DNA of 60,436 bases from Cellulosilyticum sp. (GTDB taxonomy: Bacteria; Bacillota; Clostridia; Lachnospirales; Cellulosilyticaceae), in NCBI GenBank assembly GCA_015058045.1, contig SVDC01000024.1, forward strand, positions 1 to 60,436, in the 5' to 3' direction. The notes under the pieces were generated by a model. The model ran no database searches. It saw only the letters and a list, made by a program, of their open reading frames with translations, and had not been told where the DNA came from. A program made the position numbers and the translations under genes. Positions 55,272 through 60,436 of the stretch are shown piece after piece. Within the stretch, counting starts at the first letter, position 1. The number at the start of each line of letters is the position of its first letter.

Positions 55272-58028
55272 ATGAAAAATTATAGGGAACAAGAAGGCTT
55301 ATATAGTCTAAATAATGGATGGAAATTCTGTGAAAAAGATTTATCGGTAATCCCATCATCCGATAAACATGAAGATGTTTATGGATATGCAAAAGGAGGA
55401 GCTGCGAAAGGCCCTGCGTCAGCCAGCTTTGATGATAGTGATTGGGAAACTGTGAATCTCCCACATGATTGTCTTGTAACGAAAGAATTCACAAAGGAAG
55501 CAAGGGCAACCCAGGGCTACAAGAAGAGAGGGATTTGCTGGTATCGATTTAAATTTGCATTACCAGAAGAAGAAAAAGGCAAACAGATATTACTGGAATT
55601 TGAAGGGATGTCATGTGATGCAAAAGTGTATGTGAATGGAATGCTTTTGAAGCGTAATTACTCTGGATACAACAGCTTTTCTGTAGATATGACAGATATG
55701 GCAAACTACGGAATTGTTCCAAATATTATAGCGATTCATATCGATGCTTCTCTATGGGAAGGCTGGTGGTATGAAGGTGTAGGCATTTATCGAAATGTAT
55801 GGCTTTGTATTAAGAATCAGGTACATATTGCATATCAGGGCATTTTCCTAAAGCCAGTTGAGAAGAAGGAAGCATATGAACTACAGATAGAAGCGACAAT
55901 TGAAAATAGTGGAGATACAGATGAAAAATTTGAACTCCAGCATATACTCATGGATGATTTGGGGAAAGAGATTGCATCAGTTGAATCTAATCATTCTATA
56001 AACGCTTATCACTGCTCTTCTATCAAAGAAACAATAGATCTGTTAACACCAAAATTATGGGATATTGAATCTCCAAATCTCTATCAGGTAAAAACAATTA
56101 TAAAACAAAATGGAAAAGAAGTTGATTATCAGTTCAATGAAACAGGTTTTCGAAAGATAGAATTTGATGCAGAGCAAGGCTTTTTCTTAAATGGGAAAAA
56201 TGTAAAAATCAAAGGATTTTGTAATCACCAGGATCATACTGGTATTGGTGTTGCCGTGCCTTATCGCGTAAAGGAATATCGTATTCGCAAATTAAAAGAA
56301 CTTGGGGCTAATGCATATCGATGTGCACATAATCCAGACCCGGAAATTCTCACATTGTGCGACAGATATGGGATGGTTGTAATGGAAGAAAATAGAGTTT
56401 TTAGCACAGAAGAAAGCAATTTGGAAGTGGTAAGGAGTATGGTAAAAAATGCCAGAAATCATCCATCGGTCATTATGTATTCTGCATGGAATGAGGAGCC
56501 TCTCCAGGGTGGCATGCAGGGACATCGGCTTGCAGCCAAATTAAGAGCAGTTATTAGGAAAATGGATGATACAAGACCGGTGACAGGCGCTATGAATGGA
56601 GGATATCTTGAGCACGCAGGTGGAGCAACAGCAGTAGATGTGGTTGGCATTAATTATAATCCTAAAATGTATGATGAATTTCATAAAAAGTTCCCAACAA
56701 TTCCACTTGTTGGATCAGAAACAGCAAGTGCATTTATGGTTCGAGGTGAATATCACACAGATTATGAGAAGCATATCATTGATGATTATGACAGCGAAAG
56801 TGCCTTATGGGGAAATACGGTAATCGAAGGGTGGAAATACATAGAAGAAAGACCATTTGTAATGGGAGGCTTTGTCTGGACAGGCTTTGATTACAGAGGG
56901 GAGCCAACGCCGTTTGAATGGCCAAGCGTGAGCACTTACTTTGGAACCTTTGACAGTTGTGGATTCGAGAAAAACGCATGCTATTTATATAAGACATTGT
57001 GGAAAGAGGAGCCATGTGTTCATATTGCATCACCTTGGTCTGGAAAACTAGAAGAGGGACAAAATGTAAAGGTTCAGGTGGCATCGAATCTAGAGGAGAT
57101 TGAATTATTAGTAAATGGAAGAACTCTTGGAAAAAGAGAAGTGACACCATTTACTCCTGCTTTATTTGAAGTGGCATATGAAAAAGGAATTCTGGAAGCA
57201 GTTGGTTATAAAAATGGTGAAAAAGTAATCTCCGATGTACAAAGAACGGTAGGGGAAGCAAGACAATTGAAACTTGAATCCGTATTTGAAGAGGTGTATC
57301 CGAACTGTGGAGACGTAGTTATTGTAAATATTAGTCTGACCGATGCCAATGAAACGGTACTTCTGGATGCTGATGATATGATTCACTTTGAAGTGATCAA
57401 TGGAACAATACTTGGAGTGGGAAATGGTAATCCAATTTCTCATGAACCAGATGTTGCGCCATATCGAAAGCTATTTCATGGCTTGGCACAGATTATTATC
57501 AGACCAGATAGTCTGGAAAATGTAGTAATTCATGCGTCTACAGAAAGTGGAATCACAAATACAATACAGATCCCTTGTAAAGAGATTCAGACAAATCCAT
57601 ATATGAATCCGGTACAAGAAATTATAATCGATGGTTGGAAGCGATACTATCAGCTGTTTGAGGAGATGCCGGATGTTCATATGCAAAGAGATTCAAATGA
57701 TATGAACAGTTTTGAACCAGTTATTTTTACTGGAAAGGTACAGCCAGAGCTATCAGGTAAATTAGGAAAGTATGCAATGTACCGTACATTATATGATTTC
57801 GGTGAGAAGAAAGCAGGAAGAAGAATCTATTTCCCTGAAATTTTAGGACATGTATTTATTTATCTGAATGGACAGGAAGTAGCAAGAAGAACGGATGCGT
57901 TTGGAGGAAGTATTCTCATTGATTTAGATGAGACGATAGAGCATAAGAATGAATTGACAGTCGTAGTCTGGAATGGAAGAGTGGATTATCCGGAAGCAGG
58001 AATCTGTATGCCGGTTTCCTTGGTGTAA
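55272..58028 (+). CDS. Glycoside hydrolase family 2 beta-galactosidase-like enzyme
   Basis: This is a family GH2 enzyme (beta-galactosidase or beta-glucuronidase type), 918 aa, no signal peptide. A sugar-binding N-terminal domain holds DWETVNLPHDCLVTK and the YNSF region. The central barrel has the acid/base Glu408 in YSAWNEEPLQ and the nucleophile Glu483 in VGSETASAF. A DUF4982-type domain follows (LEEIELLVNGRTLGK), and a final NPCBM-like beta domain ends GICMPVSLV. It lies six bases after the second binding protein and is the last gene of the cluster. The exact linkage is unknown. Confidence 0.88.
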   Translation: MKNYREQEGLYSLNNGWKFCEKDLSVIPSSDKHEDVYGYAKGGAAKGPASASFDDSDWETVNLPHDCLVTKEFTKEARATQGYKKRGICWYRFKFALPEEEKGKQILLEFEGMSCDAKVYVNGMLLKRNYSGYNSFSVDMTDMANYGIVPNIIAIHIDASLWEGWWYEGVGIYRNVWLCIKNQVHIAYQGIFLKPVEKKEAYELQIEATIENSGDTDEKFELQHILMDDLGKEIASVESNHSINAYHCSSIKETIDLLTPKLWDIESPNLYQVKTIIKQNGKEVDYQFNETGFRKIEFDAEQGFFLNGKNVKIKGFCNHQDHTGIGVAVPYRVKEYRIRKLKELGANAYRCAHNPDPEILTLCDRYGMVVMEENRVFSTEESNLEVVRSMVKNARNHPSVIMYSAWNEEPLQGGMQGHRLAAKLRAVIRKMDDTRPVTGAMNGGYLEHAGGATAVDVVGINYNPKMYDEFHKKFPTIPLVGSETASAFMVRGEYHTDYEKHIIDDYDSESALWGNTVIEGWKYIEERPFVMGGFVWTGFDYRGEPTPFEWPSVSTYFGTFDSCGFEKNACYLYKTLWKEEPCVHIASPWSGKLEEGQNVKVQVASNLEEIELLVNGRTLGKREVTPFTPALFEVAYEKGILEAVGYKNGEKVISDVQRTVGEARQLKLESVFEEVYPNCGDVVIVNISLTDANETVLLDADDMIHFEVINGTILGVGNGNPISHEPDVAPYRKLFHGLAQIIIRPDSLENVVIHASTESGITNTIQIPCKEIQTNPYMNPVQEIIIDGWKRYYQLFEEMPDVHMQRDSNDMNSFEPVIFTGKVQPELSGKLGKYAMYRTLYDFGEKKAGRRIYFPEILGHVFIYLNGQEVARRTDAFGGSILIDLDETIEHKNELTVVVWNGRVDYPEAGICMPVSLV

Positions 58029-58048
58029 GTAAGCAAAAAACAAAGAAC

Positions 58049-58119
58049 AAGCCCATCATCGTGATGAGAGATCATGATGATGGGCCTATTTTGTATGTCC
58101 ATAGATTAGTAAGGATTAC
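58049..58119 (+). repeat. 71-bp direct repeat B, right copy
   Basis: This matches 44513-44583 at 69 of 71 bases, in the same orientation. Here its hairpin (GCCCATCATC 58051-58060 / GATGATGGGC 58076-58085) stands 20 bases after the GH2 gene and can serve as the operon terminator. Confidence 0.85.
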
Positions 58120-58199
58120 AAAGCTGAATGGTGTGTTGACATTTACTACAATATAAAGTGACAGGGTGTTGAGGAGAATAGGTAGCAATCTTGAAATGA

Positions 58200-58596
58200 G
58201 ACCAGTTTAGTGATGTGGATACTAAGAATCATACAGTTACTTATGAGGTTAAAGAGAAGGGAATCTATTATTAGAAGAGGAACGGATTTGGACTGCTGTT
58301 TGGTCAGGTGCATATGATTATCCAGAGGAAGAAGTTTTAGAAATTGATCCTAGCGACTATGATTGGAGAAACTTTTTTGACGCATAGGATATAACTGGGC
58401 ACCTATAGGATGGTATACACTATCTGATAGAAGGATTAAAGGAGAAGACTATGCTTTTGATGGGATTTTTGAGGGGAATCATCACTGTATCAAAAATTTT
58501 TCTATTTCCGCAGGGCATTTTGATGTAGGCCTATTTGGAAGAATGACTTTTGGATTTATAGTGAGAAATCTAGGAATAGAGAATGATCCAGGTTAA
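58200..58596 (+). pseudogene. Decayed GLUG-type surface protein
   Basis: Pieces of one protein are read in different frames. First comes FSDVDTKNHTVTYEVKEKG, ending at a stop near 58274. Then AVWSGAYDYPEEEVLEI ends at 58387 or so. Then PIGWYTLSDRRIK, FDGIFEGNHHCIKNF and VGLFGRMTFGFIVRNLG end at TAA 58594-58596. The last piece matches the GLUG repeat (FxGxFDGNxHxIxN...GLFG) of clostridial surface proteins. At least two frame breaks show decay. The rest of 58120-58859 holds only repeat A. Confidence 0.6.
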
Positions 58597-58769
58597 TAAA
58601 ATCAGATAGAGGGCTAATAGTACCTTGGATAATTTCTTGGATTGTATGTGTTGCATGTAATATTTTCTTTTCCGTATTTTAACGTATAAGTCTATTATAA
58701 AGCTTAAACTTTAATAAAAAAGAGTACTTAATTTAAAGTTTCTTAAGATTTGACACATATTTTTTGAAT

Positions 58770-58813
58770 TTTTTTAGGGAAAGTGATTTTTGGAGACATA
58801 TATATAAGTAAGA
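58770..58813 (+). repeat. 44-bp repeat A, right copy
   Basis: This nearly matches 44211-44254. It ends 46 bases before the ATG of the DnaD-like gene, so it may be its promoter or leader. Confidence 0.7.
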
Positions 58814-58859
58814 AAGTCAAAATTACCAAAGAAAAATTCAAGAAAAGAGGAATGAAAGT

Positions 58860-60161
58860 ATGGGGAATCTAAAGACAATTCATTATTATCCAGAGTTAAG
58901 AGAGTATGTAGGGAGTATTAATGCGGTGCTGATTGTATCTTATTTGGAAGCTTGTTTTGAAGAAAAGGGTAGAAGTTTTTATAAATTTATGGAGCCTTGT
59001 GGACATGGATATTATAAGGAGGGAGAGAGTTGGAGCGAAGTATTACATATGACAGGAACAGAATTCAGGACGGCTTTTAAACATATTGGAACAGTGTATA
59101 AATCTAAAAGAGAATATAACCGAAGTGAGGATAAGTTTCAGGGAAAGATGTATTTATCTTATTATGATCGAATCAGTAAAATGACTTACTATATGAGAAA
59201 TGATGATTTAGTCAATCGTGTTCTTCAATTAGTGGGAAGAGAAGAAAACACAATAGCTAAGGTAGCTACAAAGGAAGAGGAGATAGCTATTAGGTATGAA
59301 ACAACAGAAGGAGATGAGTTTAGGGTAGAAAAGAAAACGCCAGAATCAAATAGGACAGAAGAGAATAAGGTAGAAGAGGTGAAGGGAGAAAATAATCATG
59401 ATTTCGGTAATTTAGGAATGCAATATTCTAGAAATGAGCAAACGAAAGATAGATTAATAAATAATAAGACTAATGCATTAAGTGGTCTAGATAATAGTCA
59501 AGACAATAGTCTAGAAAATAATAAGACTGAGACTAAGACTAAGACTAAGACTTATATACATACAGATTACAAAGGGTTTATCCAAGATGAGGACTCAGCA
59601 TATAGGGAGTCAGAAGGATTCGAAGAGAGTGAGAAACATGAGGAGTCGGAGGAATTTGAAGCCTTTGAAGAACATGAGGAGCATAGAGAAACAGAGGAAC
59701 TTAGAAAAGTTGAGGGACATAGGCAATCAGAAGGACTTCAAGACGCACCAGAAACGATGGTGTTAGAGCAGATTCTTGTGACCATCAAAAATTTATTCAA
59801 TCAAACCTGTCCTTCTCATGATCAAGTGCTTGAGTGGACAGGCGCCCAAGAGCAAAAGATTGGCCAGCTTTGGTGGCTTTATGATAGAAACCTAGAGGTA
59901 TTTCGAACGGCTTTTGAAAAGCTTGAAATCAGTGATTTTCTAAGTGGACGGATTAAAAACTGGAAAGCAAGTCTAGACTGGATTTTGATGCCTGTCCATT
60001 TTGCTGATATTTTGGGAGATAAGTATAAAAATTTTAGAAAAGCCAGTGAACGTATAGATGCTTCAAAGGGAGAAGAGTCTGAAGATAGATGGGATTTTGA
60101 TGAGATTGAGCGTTTGGAGCAAGAAAGGATCGATAGGCTAGTGGCAAATCTTGTAGAATAA
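58860..60161 (+). CDS. Putative DnaD-like / phage-type replisome organiser
   Basis: This 433-aa protein resembles the replication initiators that load helicase at plasmid or prophage origins. The N-terminal 120 residues (NAVLIVSYLEACFEEKG, then SWSEVLHMTGTEFRTAFKHIG) look like a winged-helix domain. A long, low-complexity, Glu/Lys-rich linker (about 150-310) carries a short TKTKTKT run. The C-terminal part (VTIKNLFNQTCPSHDQVLEW, then LGDKYKNFRKASERI) resembles a DnaD-like domain. ATG at 58860 follows AGAGGAATG. Repeat A lies just upstream. Evidence for replication is moderate. It could instead be a hypothetical chromosomal regulator. Confidence 0.5.
   Translation: MGNLKTIHYYPELREYVGSINAVLIVSYLEACFEEKGRSFYKFMEPCGHGYYKEGESWSEVLHMTGTEFRTAFKHIGTVYKSKREYNRSEDKFQGKMYLSYYDRISKMTYYMRNDDLVNRVLQLVGREENTIAKVATKEEEIAIRYETTEGDEFRVEKKTPESNRTEENKVEEVKGENNHDFGNLGMQYSRNEQTKDRLINNKTNALSGLDNSQDNSLENNKTETKTKTKTYIHTDYKGFIQDEDSAYRESEGFEESEKHEESEEFEAFEEHEEHRETEELRKVEGHRQSEGLQDAPETMVLEQILVTIKNLFNQTCPSHDQVLEWTGAQEQKIGQLWWLYDRNLEVFRTAFEKLEISDFLSGRIKNWKASLDWILMPVHFADILGDKYKNFRKASERIDASKGEESEDRWDFDEIERLEQERIDRLVANLVE
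59525..59552 (+). repeat. Tandem hexamer repeat within the DnaD-like gene
   Basis: GACTAA (with one GACTGA) is repeated about 4.7 times. It encodes the KTETKTKTKT part of the linker. Slippage here would change length by two codons per unit, without changing frame. Confidence 0.75.
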
Positions 60162-60243
60162 ATATAAGGCATATACGTTTAAGAAATGGTACAATGAGGC
60201 AAGAATTTAATATAAAGCCATATGGGAATGTAAGGACAGAGTG

Positions 60244-60436
60244 ATGTACAGCGAGTTAGCTAAGTCGATAAATACAGATTTGTATATAGCAGAGAATATA
60301 GAATCTATTTATATGAAAGAAGCTAAAGAGAAATTTAAGTATGGGGATTTTGAGGGAGAAAGAAATGGACGCTATTTTTATGATTTAGAAGAAAGTGCAG
60401 CAACTAAGTTATTCACTAAAGTAGGATTTACAATAG
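60244..60436 (+). CDS. N-terminal part of an unidentified protein, runs off the window
   Basis: ATG at 60244 follows an AAGGA site and opens a frame to the last base, starting MYSELAKSINTDLYIAEN and continuing with a charged, helical stretch. At least 64 residues are seen and the end is missing. I do not recognise the family. It lies 82 bases after the DnaD-like gene and may be co-transcribed. Confidence 0.5.
   Translation, partial: MYSELAKSINTDLYIAENIESIYMKEAKEKFKYGDFEGERNGRYFYDLEESAATKLFTKVGFTI

Noticed and set aside
58750..58805. TTGACA upstream of the DnaD-like gene as its -35
   Set aside because: No -10 lies 16-18 bases downstream; the nearest TATATA is over 40 bases away.
1..60436. 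CRISPR arrays, rRNA genes and insertion-sequence transposases
   Set aside because: No regularly spaced repeats of 25-40 bases, no rRNA-like stretches and no transposase or integrase frame were seen.

Overview
The window reads as chromosomal DNA of a low-GC Gram-positive anaerobe, most likely a clostridium of the Lachnospirales type. The evidence is the A+T-rich codon use, strong GGAGG-type ribosome sites, lipoprotein solute-binding proteins, YesM/YesN two-component genes paired with LplB/YtcP-type sugar transporters, a PTS-independent glycosidase cluster, and long hairpin terminators. No species is claimed.

Layout. (1) 1-5.9 kb: the end of a truncated gene, an iron-type ABC importer (binding lipoprotein, FecCD permease, ATPase) behind DtxR-like and Fur-like boxes, a metallophosphoesterase, remnants of a chemotaxis receptor and a UvrD-type helicase, and a small Ada-type zinc protein. 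(2) 6.1-32.4 kb, plus strand: dptF-dptG-dptH (phosphorothioation-dependent restriction), a strong hairpin, then nine tightly packed genes: a NERD-nuclease/UvrD helicase, an AddB-like partner, two unrecognised proteins, and a set matching DpdE (SNF2), DpdF (RecQ-like), DpdG, DpdH (ATPase) and DpdI-like in order and domain type. (3) 32.9-33.6 kb: a membrane-anchored NPCBM protein. (4) 33.8-39.8 kb, minus strand: dndB-C-D-E-A, the DNA phosphorothioate modification operon. (5) 40.0-44.2 kb, plus strand: a McrB/McrC-type restriction pair divergent from dndB. (6) 44.8-58.0 kb: a sugar operon (two permeases, two binding lipoproteins, GH35 and GH2 beta-glycosidases, sensor kinase and AraC-type regulator) bounded by a 71-bp direct repeat. 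(7) 58.1-60.4 kb: a decayed GLUG-type surface-protein fragment, a putative DnaD-like replication protein and a gene running off the window.

How it works together. DndA-E would place sulfur in the DNA backbone and DptFGH would attack DNA lacking it. The unusual part is the operon directly after dptH. It carries Dpd-type helicase and ATPase genes, known from the 7-deazaguanine DNA-modification system, but no Dpd modification gene (DpdA/TGT, preQ0 synthesis) is present here. The restriction arm of Dpd therefore appears to have been joined to a phosphorothioate modification system, together with a NERD-helicase/AddB-like pair and two orphan proteins. This 38-kb block with the McrBC pair is a defence island, and it is the most likely place for an undescribed system. 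The sugar cluster looks like a separate later insertion.
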